A stretch of 64,000 nucleotides of DNA from an uncultured Bacteroidales bacterium (GTDB taxonomy: Bacteria; Bacteroidota; Bacteroidia; Bacteroidales; Paludibacteraceae), in assembly GCA_934667275.1 (NCBI GenBank), contig CAKULK010000006.1:62001-126000 (forward strand), read 5' to 3'. Shown piece by piece: positions 26,258 to 36,000 of the stretch; within the stretch, counting starts at the first letter, position 1, and every line of letters starts with the position of its first letter. The position numbers were made by a program, and so were the translations under genes. The notes below the pieces were generated by a model, which was not told where the DNA came from, made no database searches, and was given only the letters and a program-made list of their open reading frames with translations.

Positions 26258-28231
26258 TTAAAGTTGTGCACCGAGAGCATTGTAGCGTACGCCGTCACGG
26301 ATGATAATAACCAGACCGTTTTCTACAACTTTCTGTACCATAGCCGAAGTAGTGGTAACCTCGTCCACTCCTGTCGTCTCGCCCCTGGTATAGAAATACA
26401 CGTTATTGAGCCAGAATGTCTTGTTTGCCACATTATCAATCTTGATTTGAGGTACATTAGTCCAGTTGGTAACGCCTTCGAACTCTGTAAGAGCAATCTC
26501 AATACTGTTCCATTTTTGACCTTCAATGTTAACAAAGACGCCTACTTCAGCACCACCGTGAATAGGAACGATGCGCATCTTCATATCATCAGCAGCCCAT
26601 ACGTCCAAGTGGAGTGTCTCCATCTCAGAGCAGTTGAAAGCGAAACCTTCAAGACCGAAATAACCGAGGTTGGAAGTAATATACTTTTTACCGAACTCAT
26701 CGTCAGTCATAGTAGTACCGCTATCCCACTCACCGAAACTGCAATCTGCATTGTAGGTAGCCGAATAGATGGCTCTTACCTTGTTAGCAGGATGTGTAGG
26801 TGCAGGAGCAGCCTCCGTGGGAGCAGAGAGGTAGTCAGGAGTAACCACCTTGACAGCAGCCGTGTTCTCAGACTCGTTACCTACCAAGTCGATGGCTGTG
26901 ATAGTGAAGTTGTAGGTGGTAGAAGGGGTAAGACCCGTAACGGTGATGTTGCCCTCTACAGGAGCCACCTTCGCGTCAATCTTGTTGTCTGCGTCCACTA
27001 CATGGAATGCAGAGATGCCCATATTGTCGGTTGCTTCTACAGCGATAACCGCTTTCTCGTGATTGTTAGAAACAAGAGTAGCCGTACCCATGACAGGTTT
27101 CTCGGTGTCTGCCGGTGTAGCACCCACAACACCAAACACTTGCATCTCAAAGATTTTCACACCATAATTGGTGGCAGCCTTTGTGTTGAAGAAACGTACA
27201 TAGCGAATGCCTTTCGAATTTTTCAAATCCTCACCAAAGATAGCGTCGTTGCGTGTGTTATCAACACCAGCCTTACCTGTGTAAGTATAAGCAGTAGCCC
27301 AAACAACGTTGTCAAACGAGAAATCGACATGATACTCCTGCGAGCAAGCCCCTTCGAAATTAATCGTGATGAGGTTGATGTCGTAGCAAGCACCAAGGTC
27401 AAGAACAAACCAAGCATCATAGGTACGCGCTTCGTCAGTATCTGCAGTGTTGTCGTGAAGGATATAATTGGTACCAAAATCACCATCAACAACCATTAAA
27501 GAGTTGTAATTTCCATCGGTCTTCTCCATAGAGGTAGCGATAACCTTGTTGGCTTCAGCGGTGCTGAGCGCCAAATTCTCGCCCTCGTAGCAGAATACGT
27601 TGATAGAGTTGGTAATTGCGCCAGCGGTAGCGGTGATAGTAGCCAAGCCCGCCTTAGCAGCCTTGAAAGCACCATCTTCAATAGTACCAGCCTCAGCGGG
27701 AGAAACGGCAAGAGTAACCTCAACGTCCTTCATAGTGAGTCCCACCTGGTCAAGCGCAGCAGCCGTAAGGTTGATGCTTTCACCCACTTTGACAACGTTA
27801 GCCGAAGCCGTGAGTTTGATAGAAGTAAGCGTTTGCTCGCCACCTGCTGCAACACCATCAGCATAGAACACATGGAAGGTAGCCTCATTGGCAGGTGCAT
27901 ACTTGACAGTGACTTCGGTTTCTTGTGCGATAAAATTCGACAAATAAACAACGATACCTGCACCTTGGATGGCACCCTCTACCGAACACTCCAAGATACC
28001 GGCAGGAAAGGTCAGATAGATACCATCCTCTGCTGCAAAACCAGGTTTTTGAATGTTGATAACCCCCATACCATCAACCGCCTCAACCTTGTACTTGTTG
28101 TTGTACTTACCACCTCCGGCACCATCGCCAAGGAAGTCGTACTTGCTCCAATCAACGGCTGCAAAAGTCGTTGCACTTGCACACAGCAACATAGTTACCA
28201 TGGCAAAGAACTTTACAGTTAATTTTTTCAT
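26258..28231 (-). CDS. Secreted protein with Ig-like, F5/8C-like and sandwich modules
   Basis: A 657-residue secreted protein. Order: signal peptide; unique N-terminal module (residues about 25-130, AVDWSKYDFLGDGAGGG); a bacterial Ig/Big2-like domain (SAEAGTIEDGAFKAAKAGLATITA, about 135-215); a discoidin/F5-8C-like domain (VVDGDFGTNYI to YVRFFNTKAATNYGVKIFEMQVFG, about 220-375); a fibronectin III-like domain (about 380-470); a sandwich module about 60% like that of the next protein (VRAIYSATYNADCSFGEW). It ends with the tail VIIIRDGVRYNALG. No catalytic domain is visible. I infer glycan or surface binding. Confidence 0.77.
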   Translation of the reverse strand: MKKLTVKFFAMVTMLLCASATTFAAVDWSKYDFLGDGAGGGKYNNKYKVEAVDGMGVINIQKPGFAAEDGIYLTFPAGILECSVEGAIQGAGIVVYLSNFIAQETEVTVKYAPANEATFHVFYADGVAAGGEQTLTSIKLTASANVVKVGESINLTAAALDQVGLTMKDVEVTLAVSPAEAGTIEDGAFKAAKAGLATITATAGAITNSINVFCYEGENLALSTAEANKVIATSMEKTDGNYNSLMVVDGDFGTNYILHDNTADTDEARTYDAWFVLDLGACYDINLITINFEGACSQEYHVDFSFDNVVWATAYTYTGKAGVDNTRNDAIFGEDLKNSKGIRYVRFFNTKAATNYGVKIFEMQVFGVVGATPADTEKPVMGTATLVSNNHEKAVIAVEATDNMGISAFHVVDADNKIDAKVAPVEGNITVTGLTPSTTYNFTITAIDLVGNESENTAAVKVVTPDYLSAPTEAAPAPTHPANKVRAIYSATYNADCSFGEWDSGTTMTDDEFGKKYITSNLGYFGLEGFAFNCSEMETLHLDVWAADDMKMRIVPIHGGAEVGVFVNIEGQKWNSIEIALTEFEGVTNWTNVPQIKIDNVANKTFWLNNVYFYTRGETTGVDEVTTTSAMVQKVVENGLVIIIRDGVRYNALGAQL

Positions 28232-28275
28232 AAGACTTGAAATTTATGGTTAATAAATTGATTTGTTTCTTGCTA

Positions 28276-28860
28276 TTACAATTGCGCTCCGAGTGCGTTG
28301 TAACGCACACCGTCGCGGATAATGACAACCTGACCGTTTTCAATCACTTTCCTGCAACGAGCAGCGGCATTGGTATCCATCACATCCTCTACAACCGTCT
28401 CATCGCAGCCTTGTCCGACTACATAGTGCATACGCTCGGTGAAGATGACGGTACCACCGGCGGCAGCTACCTTGACAAGGAAGTTGAGGGAAGAACCATT
28501 GGCTCTGCCCGTGAGGATATGGGTAGCAGTCTGCGTGGTTGCGTCGAAATTCTGCATAGGAATAGGGTCTGCGATAAGTACGCCTTCTGCATCAAAAAGA
28601 AAAAGGTACGGGGCAGCCATACCAAGATAATGGTCCAAGAACTGGACAGAGATGACAACACCCACAGCAGTGGTTTCCGCAGCCCAATTGAAGCCTTTTT
28701 CCAACGACTGCACAGCATGGTCTGTGTCATTCTCGGAGTAATATTTGTCCACGTTCTTGCTCCAACCCGAGCAAGCGGTACCCATTGTAGCCGCAGACAG
28801 AGTCATGGAGAAGGTCAATGCGACGGTGAGCGACAGGATTGAAAGTAGTTTTTTGTTCAT
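28276..28860 (-). CDS. Small secreted protein with the same C-terminal tail
   Basis: A 194-residue protein with a signal peptide (LSLTVALTFSMTLSAA). The mature part (ACSGWSKNVDKYYSENDTDHAV, AAPYLFLFDAEGVLIADPI) has no family I recognise. The end VIENGQVVIIRDGVRYNALG is nearly identical to the tail of the 657-residue protein, including the final AQL. This conservation inside otherwise unrelated proteins points to a shared export or anchoring signal. It is the first of the three secreted-protein genes. Confidence 0.68.
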   Translation of the reverse strand: MNKKLLSILSLTVALTFSMTLSAATMGTACSGWSKNVDKYYSENDTDHAVQSLEKGFNWAAETTAVGVVISVQFLDHYLGMAAPYLFLFDAEGVLIADPIPMQNFDATTQTATHILTGRANGSSLNFLVKVAAAGGTVIFTERMHYVVGQGCDETVVEDVMDTNAAARCRKVIENGQVVIIRDGVRYNALGAQL

Positions 28861-28912
28861 AGTACTTGAATTTTATGTAATTAAAATTTATTGTTTGCAT
28901 TCTTGTTGTATC

Positions 28913-28956
28913 GGTTGCCTATCCCTTGCGCATCCCTTGCTTATGGGTTGCTGTTT
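28913..28956. repeat. 11-bp tandem array between the GH3 gene and the secreted-protein genes
   Basis: Units GGTTGCCTATC, CCTTGCGCATC, CCTTGCTTATG, GGTTGCTGTTT. On the other strand it nearly equals the array at 44022-44065. The whole gap is 28861-29021. Confidence 0.85.
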
Positions 28957-29021
28957 AGCACGAGGGTGGAACGGGTGTGACAGGGCGAGATTTTTGTACT
29001 ATCTTAACATATTTGTCGGGG

Positions 29022-31379
29022 TTATTGCAGGGTGAATTTGACAGGTGTGCCTTCGGAGGAGTCGGGGGCTATCCAAAGAAGGAAATCGCCCTGCTCGGCG
29101 GAGCGGGTATAGCAGCCGTCGGCACCGAGGGTGATGCCGTTGGCGAGATGCCAATAGGCAAGGTCGTCTTCGGTGAGCGCAAACGACACCTCGCGGCTTT
29201 CGCCTGCGGGAATAGCGATACGCTCAAAGCCTTTGAGTTCGCGCACGGGACGCGTGAGCGAGCCGACAAGGTCGCGGATATAGAGTTGCGGCACAGCGAC
29301 GGCATCGGTGCTGCCCGTATTGCGGATGGTGCAGGTGGCAGTAAGCGACTGTGCCTTGCCTGCGTGCAGGACGGTGTCGGAAAGGACGGGCGTACCGTAC
29401 TCGAAAGTGGTGTAGGTGAGTCCGTAGCCGAAGGGGAAGAGCGGTTCGACACCGTACTCGAGCCAGTAACTGGACTCGCCGAGAGAGAACTGCGGCGCAC
29501 CGACGGGTATTTGGTCGATAAGGACAGGGTGGTCAGTGGGACGCCCCGTGTTGCGGTGATTATAGTACATCGGAATCTGCCCGACCGCCTGCGGGAAAGT
29601 CATCGGCAGACGTCCCGACGGAGCAACGACACCCGTGAGGAGGTTCGCCAGCGCAGGACCTTGCATCGTGCCGCCGTGGAACGCATAGAGGACGGCGTCA
29701 GCGAGAGCCGTTTCTTCACCGATACAGAGCGGACGCCCTGCCATAACGGTGAGGACAAGGGGTTTGCCTATGGCTTTGAGGGCTTTGAGTTGTGCGGTCT
29801 GGTCACCCGGGAGATTGAGGTTCGCACGGCAGCGGGCTTCGCCCGAGAGGATACTCTCCTCGCCACCGAAATAGAGGACGACATCTGCCTGCTTCGCCTT
29901 TTGTACCAAGGAGTTGATATTGCTTTGGCTGACCTCACGCGACCAGTGTTTGCCCGTCTGCTCGATGAGGCGTATCTTGCCCTCTTTTGCCAATTGGCGG
30001 AATGCCATCAGCGGGGTAACGGTCATCGAATCGACCTTGTCGAAGCACCAAGTACCGTTCTGGTCGTGTTGGGAGTTGGCGAGAGGACCGCAGATGAGGA
30101 TAGTTGACGGTTGATAGTTGATAGTTGAAAGAAGTTGAGAGTTTGAAGTGGTTGAGTGTTGAGTGTTGAGTGTTGAGGGCAGTTGAGTGTTATAAGTTGA
30201 GAGAGGGAGAATGCCGTTGTTTTTGAGCAATACGGCGGATTCTTCGGCGGCACGCCGGGCGGCGGAGAGGGCTGCGGGAGCGAAATAAGCGGCACTATCA
30301 ACCGCACAATAGGGGTTATCGAAGAGACCGAGACGGAACTTGAGACGGAGGATATCGCGCACGCAGGCATTGATTTGCTCCTCGGTCACCTTACCGCTCT
30401 CGACAAGTTCTTTGAGGTGCCACGGATAACCGTGCCCCTCCATATCCATCTCCATTTGGGCGTTGATACTGAGCAGCGTTGCCTCTTTGAGGTCGGCAGC
30501 GTTGCCGTGGGCGACCATATTCGCCGATGAAGCCCAGTCGGACACCAGCATACCGTCGTAGTGCCACTCGTTGCGGAGGATATCCACATTGAGATGGCGG
30601 TTCGCCGAAGCGGGGACGCCGTTGATGTCATTGAAAGAGCACATGATAGTGGCACTACCCGCATCAAGCGCCGCCTTGAAAGGCGGGAGATAGGTTTCGC
30701 GCAGTTGCACCTCTGGAATCCACGTGGTGTTGTAGTCGCGTCCGCCCTCGGAAGCCGCATAGCCGGCGAAATGTTTGACGCAGGCGGCGAGACGGATTTG
30801 GTCGTTTGTGCTATCAGCGTATTGATAACCGCGGACGCAGGCGGCCCCCATAACAGAAGTGAGGTAGGTATCCTCTCCATAGCCCTCGGCGACACGTCCC
30901 CAACGGGGGTCGCGCGAGACATCAACCATCGGGGAGAACGTCCAGCGGAGACCTGCCTGTATTGCCTCGTCTGCAGTAAGGCGGGCAGCCTCTTCCACCA
31001 AAGCAGGGTCGAAAGTAGCCGCCTGACCGAGGGGAATGGGATAGATGGTGCGGAAGCCGTGAATGATGTCGCGCCCGAAAATCATAGGGATGCCAAGGCG
31101 GGTCTCCTCAACGGCGATACGCTGGTAGTGGTTCGCCTCCTCGCCTACGCTGTTGAGCATAGAGCCCGCACCGTTGCGCACCTGGTTCTCAAGGTCATCG
31201 GATATCCAACCGCCGCAGACCTGGGTCATCTGACCAATCTTCTCGTCGAGGGTCATCTGCGCGAGGAGACGGTCGATCTGCTGATCGGTGGTGTTTTGCT
31301 TTTGACAGGAGGTCAAAAGCAAAACAATGCATAATGCGCAATGCGTAATGCGTAATGAAATGCTATGAGTGTGGTTCAT
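29022..31379 (-). CDS. bglX: GH3 beta-glucosidase lipoprotein with repeat-derived insert
   Basis: A 785-residue family GH3 enzyme expected to remove terminal beta-linked glucose from oligosaccharides. The nucleophile Asp is in GMLVSDWASS near residue 280; IFGRDIIHGFRTIYP and FSPMVDVSRDPRWGR mark the catalytic barrel. The (alpha/beta) and fibronectin III-like C-terminal domains are complete. Two parts derive from 7-bp arrays: the signal peptide (LRITHCALCIVLLLTSC, lipobox included) and an Asn/Ser/Thr/Gln-rich insert near residues 389-427, between ILPLS and ILICGPLAN. The insert lies at the domain junction, so the fold may be kept. It is the last enzyme gene of the beta-glucan locus. Confidence 0.93.
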   Translation of the reverse strand: MNHTHSISLRITHCALCIVLLLTSCQKQNTTDQQIDRLLAQMTLDEKIGQMTQVCGGWISDDLENQVRNGAGSMLNSVGEEANHYQRIAVEETRLGIPMIFGRDIIHGFRTIYPIPLGQAATFDPALVEEAARLTADEAIQAGLRWTFSPMVDVSRDPRWGRVAEGYGEDTYLTSVMGAACVRGYQYADSTNDQIRLAACVKHFAGYAASEGGRDYNTTWIPEVQLRETYLPPFKAALDAGSATIMCSFNDINGVPASANRHLNVDILRNEWHYDGMLVSDWASSANMVAHGNAADLKEATLLSINAQMEMDMEGHGYPWHLKELVESGKVTEEQINACVRDILRLKFRLGLFDNPYCAVDSAAYFAPAALSAARRAAEESAVLLKNNGILPLSTYNTQLPSTLNTQHSTTSNSQLLSTINYQPSTILICGPLANSQHDQNGTWCFDKVDSMTVTPLMAFRQLAKEGKIRLIEQTGKHWSREVSQSNINSLVQKAKQADVVLYFGGEESILSGEARCRANLNLPGDQTAQLKALKAIGKPLVLTVMAGRPLCIGEETALADAVLYAFHGGTMQGPALANLLTGVVAPSGRLPMTFPQAVGQIPMYYNHRNTGRPTDHPVLIDQIPVGAPQFSLGESSYWLEYGVEPLFPFGYGLTYTTFEYGTPVLSDTVLHAGKAQSLTATCTIRNTGSTDAVAVPQLYIRDLVGSLTRPVRELKGFERIAIPAGESREVSFALTEDDLAYWHLANGITLGADGCYTRSAEQGDFLLWIAPDSSEGTPVKFTLQ
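30100..30214 (-). repeat. In-frame AACTMTC heptamer array inside the GH3 gene
   Basis: The coding strand has imperfect heptamers such as AACTATC, AACTCTC and AACACTC, interrupted by shared spacers (for example CTTCTTTC). It is translated as Asn-Thr-Gln-Leu-type peptide (STLNTQHSTTSNSQLLSTI) and keeps the frame. Confidence 0.85.
31325..31359 (-). repeat. CATTRYG heptamer array inside the GH3 signal peptide
   Basis: Five 7-bp units; on the plus strand CAATGCA, TAATGCG, CAATGCG, TAATGCG, TAATGAA. Translated in the gene as LRITHCALCIV. Confidence 0.85.
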
Positions 31380-31392
31380 ACTATGGGGCTTT

Positions 31393-33009
31393 TTACTTAA
31401 GTGTGAAGAAAAGGGTTTTGAGGGCGTTGGCAGGCATATCTACCATAGCGGTGTAGGTGCCGATTTGGAGAGGGACGGATGCGGGGCGATCTGATTCGTT
31501 GAGGATATTGACCGAATAGGAGCCGTCGGGTTTCTCTACGGCGCAGACATGCAAGTAAGGCTTATCAGCGGGGGCGGTCATACCCAAGACCACATCGCCC
31601 GGGCGGAGCGAGCGGCTCAGTTGCTTGAGGGCGTAGTAGTAAGGGGTATAATAGATAATATTACTCTGATAATCAATCATTACGGGGGCAGCCGCATAGT
31701 TGCCCACATGGTTGGGACCGCCGACAGAGTCGAGAACAATATTCCAGTCAGCAAGACCCGTCATCCAATGGTTGACACCATTGATGATATACTTGGCATA
31801 GCGATGAACGGCTGCATATTTTGGGTGCCACTCCAGCCAGAAATGCGTGGAGTATGCCCAGTCGGTAGCCACGGGAGTCCACCAGAAAGCGTCGTTGTTG
31901 AACCAACCCGACTCCGTAAAGCCTTCGGGGTCGGTAACACCGTCCCACGCGGGGAGACCGAGGTTATCGACACAGCCCTCGGAATGGAAAATGGTCTTGT
32001 CGGGATAGAGGGCGTGGATAGAATCCAAGACCTCGGGGAAACAAGAGATAGTGCTGCCATACCAATGCACCGCCATACCCGATGTGTAGGCGTTTGCCTG
32101 TGCATCGCCATAGATAGCAGAGGTGTAAGGTCCCATCTCGAAGATGTTCTGGTCAAAGCCGAATATCTCTACATCACCGAAACCGTGCGCCTCCATTGTA
32201 GGTCCGAGATACTTACCGATAAACTCTGCCTCTGCAGCGGGGGACATCTCCATACTCTCCCAACCGCCATCGTTGCCCATCGGTTCGTTCTCGGGGGTAA
32301 CCGCCCAGAAGGAGATGCCCTCTTCGCACCATGCTTCGAGGTAACGGACAATATAGTCGGCGTAGGTTTGGTAGTACTGCGGGAGGAGCATACCGCCACG
32401 GCGAGCCTCGGCATCACGCTGGTAGTAGCGGCCGTTGTCTTTCATCCACGCGGGGGCAGTCCATGGTGAGGCAAGTATCTTATATGTCTTGTCCTGCTGA
32501 TTCTGTTTGATACGGGCAATATCCTTCATCAGATAAAAGAGGTCGTAAGTAGTATCCTGCACTTGCGGGTACTTGGCACGGGAGAAGCCCTCTTTGTCGC
32601 GGCGGAGCGAGAAAGACGCGAGAGCCATATCGCCCGGTTGCTCGGCTAAGGAGTAGAGCCCCTCTACCGAGAAATCGCTGGCACCAATCTGTGTGCGGGA
32701 AACGGAGAAATTCGCTCCATTCTCGCCATAGAGTTCTTCGAGGATTGCCTGACGCTGCTCGGGCAAGACGCACGCCAAGACGAAAGCGGAGGACTCGGTA
32801 AGCGAACCACCGATACCGTCAATGGTCTGGCGTTTCTCCTGCGGGTTGATGACAAACGCATCGGTGGCTGTGCCCTTGGCAAAGACTACGGCTTCGGTCT
32901 CGGCGCATTTGCTGCCGTCAGCAGAAGTAAGAAGTACTTGCGAGGTACGGACATGGTTGCATGAGCACAAAACCAATACAGAACTTAAAACAAATACGCT
33001 TCTTTTCAT
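31393..33009 (-). CDS. GH30 glucosidase/endo-beta-1,6-glucanase, lipoprotein
   Basis: A 538-residue family GH30 enzyme. The N-terminal lipoprotein signal is VFVLSSVLVLCSCNHV. The barrel begins RQTIDGIGGSLTESSAF. The acid/base Glu is in AVTPENEPMGNDGG near residue 245 and the nucleophile Glu in IFHSEGCVDN near 340. The C-terminal beta-domain ends ALKTLFFTLK. The sequence looks like the GH30 subgroups active on beta-1,6-glucan or beta-glucosides and not the xylanase subgroup; in this locus I infer cutting of beta-1,6 branches of laminarin-type glucan. Its start codon is one base from the stop of the phosphorylase-like gene. Confidence 0.9.
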   Translation of the reverse strand: MKRSVFVLSSVLVLCSCNHVRTSQVLLTSADGSKCAETEAVVFAKGTATDAFVINPQEKRQTIDGIGGSLTESSAFVLACVLPEQRQAILEELYGENGANFSVSRTQIGASDFSVEGLYSLAEQPGDMALASFSLRRDKEGFSRAKYPQVQDTTYDLFYLMKDIARIKQNQQDKTYKILASPWTAPAWMKDNGRYYQRDAEARRGGMLLPQYYQTYADYIVRYLEAWCEEGISFWAVTPENEPMGNDGGWESMEMSPAAEAEFIGKYLGPTMEAHGFGDVEIFGFDQNIFEMGPYTSAIYGDAQANAYTSGMAVHWYGSTISCFPEVLDSIHALYPDKTIFHSEGCVDNLGLPAWDGVTDPEGFTESGWFNNDAFWWTPVATDWAYSTHFWLEWHPKYAAVHRYAKYIINGVNHWMTGLADWNIVLDSVGGPNHVGNYAAAPVMIDYQSNIIYYTPYYYALKQLSRSLRPGDVVLGMTAPADKPYLHVCAVEKPDGSYSVNILNESDRPASVPLQIGTYTAMVDMPANALKTLFFTLK

Positions 33010-33010
33010 A

Positions 33011-36000
33011 CTATCTTATTATATTGACTATGACTTGCTTTATTTGAGTGTCGCGGGCGAAGATGTGACGGGATAGGCAATGCGTAATGCACAATGCGCA
33101 ATGCGTAATGGTGCCGTCAGACATCTCTATGTCGATGCTATCGGTATCGGATAGGCGATATACGAAGGGCGTTTGGCAATAGGTGAAACGCAGTTCGCCA
33201 TCCTTGAACTCTTCGGGGCGGAGCATTGCCGTTTGGATATGTATCTCGCCATTGATGACATGCAGACCGAGTTCAAAGAAACGGGAGATGATGTCCTCTT
33301 TCACCTGACCTGTCATACCCGGTTGTTGTACACCCGCCATACTTGGTGTGTGCGAATATGCGTCAAAGGGGAAGGAACCGTATTCTGTCGGGGACTTGTG
33401 GGCACCGATACCCTCCTGCACCGCAGCGTAGTGGGCTTTGAGTCGGGCGATAACGGCTGCGTCAGCGTGAGTGTCAAGGGCGTTCTGGATATTCTCACCG
33501 ATAGCGACAAGGAGTTTGCTGACCATGTGCCAATATATACTGCCCAAGCCCTCGTATTTGTAGAACGTACCCGATCGACCTGTGAATGCGTGGTGGTTGA
33601 ACATACGCTCATAGATATCCAATAGTTGCTGACGTTCCTCTGCGCTGACTATCTCCTGCGAAGCGTCAATAGCACGGGCGAGGAAGTCTGCATTATTGAA
33701 GCCTGCATTGAAGTGTACCCCACCCTCACAGTCCTGCACAAGAATGTCGGTAGCGTGGTCGGACAAGAGACGCTGTACCACGGGCAAGGTCAAGGTATCC
33801 GCAGGGAGGTTGTTCTTCTCCAAGAACGACGGACGGCGACGGTTCGGGTAGAGCATATAACTGCGTTGGTCGGGGCGGTAGAGCGCCGACTGACGCATAG
33901 CATCCAACAAGTCTGCCGCTTCGGCAGGAGTAAGAACACCTGCGGAGAGGACTGCGACCTGGCCTTCGAGCATTTCGTATAAGGGAGTGATGTGGACAGT
34001 TGATAGTTGATAGTTGATAGAAGTGGAGAGTTGAGAGTTGATAGTTGAGTGCAGTGAATAGTTGAAAGATATGAGATTATAGGCATGGTAGAGTCCGTCT
34101 TGACGTTTGTTTACTGCGATGGAGGCATCTATGTAGGTCTGTACTTTGGTGAGGAACTGGAGTAGGAGGTCGGTCGATAGTTCTACCTTATCGCTTGAAT
34201 GACCGGCATAGACGGCATTACGATAGGTTTCGCCAGCACGCCCGACGGTATCGATAAAGGTACGGCGGGATTCGTCGGTGAACGTGAGGGGTTTGCCTGC
34301 ACATTCGGCATCGTGAGCGGCAAAGGCACTCAATATATCACGCAGGAAAACGACAACCTCTTTGGAGAGTGCGTAGGAAGCGTCCACACCTGTATATAGC
34401 CGCTCGAGGAAAGATACGAAACGGCGTATATAGCAGAGCGTTACCATGGACGCACCATAGCCTACAAGGGCGTTGTTGGCATCGTTCCACTCGGGGCGGA
34501 GTGTGTTCATCCATATACCTGCCTCGGGTATGAAATTGCTCAGTTTGGTAAGCAGGGTTATGAGAATCTTCTCGGTGAATGTTACCAACAAGGGTTGGCT
34601 ATGCTTATCCTTATCAAGTACCAAGCGTGCGTCCTGTCCGTAGGTGGGCAGAAGGGCGAAGATACGCTTGTGAAGGTCGGTGTCGAAGTATATTGAGTCT
34701 TTGGGGTTCGCCACGATTTCGTCGTAGGAACGGAAGCGGTAGGGTACGTTGGCGAAAGCGAACTCCCGTGTGCCGAGCATACCACGCAAAGCCTCGGGGT
34801 CGTGTGCGAAACTGAGTTCGAGAAGGCGACAGAGGTAGATAATCTGGTGGTCGCCCCAGTATCCGATGTTCGACCACGGGTTTTCGGGTTCGATAACCTC
34901 CCAGTCGATTCCCTCGGAGGTTACCTTGTATGGGTTGTAGCCATCGACGGTGGTGGCGTTGAGGAACTTGGCGATAATGCCATTGACATAGTCGGGGTAC
35001 GAGATAGACAGGGCTTCCCAGTTCTGGAATATGTCGCGCCAGTTGCCTTGGTAGGAGATGAGCCGCTTGCCGTCCTTGTCGTTGACGCGGATGTCAAAGA
35101 GATTCCAAGGGCGACTGGGGTCTCCGTGTCTGCGGGAGAATGTGAGTGGCAAGTACTCCATAAAGAGACGGTGCAACTGATGGTCTTGCTGCGCAAGCAC
35201 CAGTTCTTCGAGACGGCTGTAGGCAATCTTCTCGGGCAGTCCGCCAAGGAAGCCGCGGTATTGCTCTGCGAGGGCGCGGTTGAACGTGGCGATATGCTTG
35301 GCAAAAGCGGCACCGTCTATCGTATAGTTGTCACAATAAAAGCCTCCGCGCATGGTGTTGAAGAGCGTGTTGGCGAAATGGCGTGCCATGCCTGCCTCAT
35401 CGGCTGTGTACTGGATGCCGTCGTTCTGCCCGACGATAGCGCGAAGGGTGGCTGTGGCTTGGGCGATGGCGGTCTCCACCTGTGCGGCAGCGTCCGATTG
35501 CTGCATAAAACGCAGACTGCTACGTACTTGCGCGGAATCCTGCATCACATCGCAGATGTTGTACCACGTATGGGATTCGCCTGCGGAGAGGGTCTGTTTC
35601 AGATGCGCAAATATAGCACCGCGCACGCCTTTGGACTCAGGTTCGGATAGTATGGGTTCGCCCTTGCGGAAAGCATCCAACTGACGGGAGGAGGTGAGGT
35701 ACTCGGCATTCTGCAACCCGAGAGTGTAGATGCTATTGCAACGGAGCGACTCGCTCGGTTCCGCCCTGTCGACAAGGATGGCTTCCATACGGAACAAGAC
35801 CATGCCGGTGCCTGCTACCTGTTCCGTCTTCTTGTAGGCATCAACAAGGGTGGAGAATACGTTCTGCGTCTTTTGCTCCACGCCCGAGGGCATGACATTT
35901 TGCAGACCGTCCAAGAGTTCCACCTCTATGGGCTGGTCGGTGTCGTTGTGCAACATCGCGCGGCGTACCCAACCGAAACGGTCGGCTGCCGCCCACTCAT

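Noticed and set aside
24785..28860. The three secreted proteins as part of the SusCD operon proper
   Set aside because: A 161-base gap with an 11-bp array separates them from the GH3 gene and no catalytic domain links them to glucan; I treat them as neighbours of uncertain membership.
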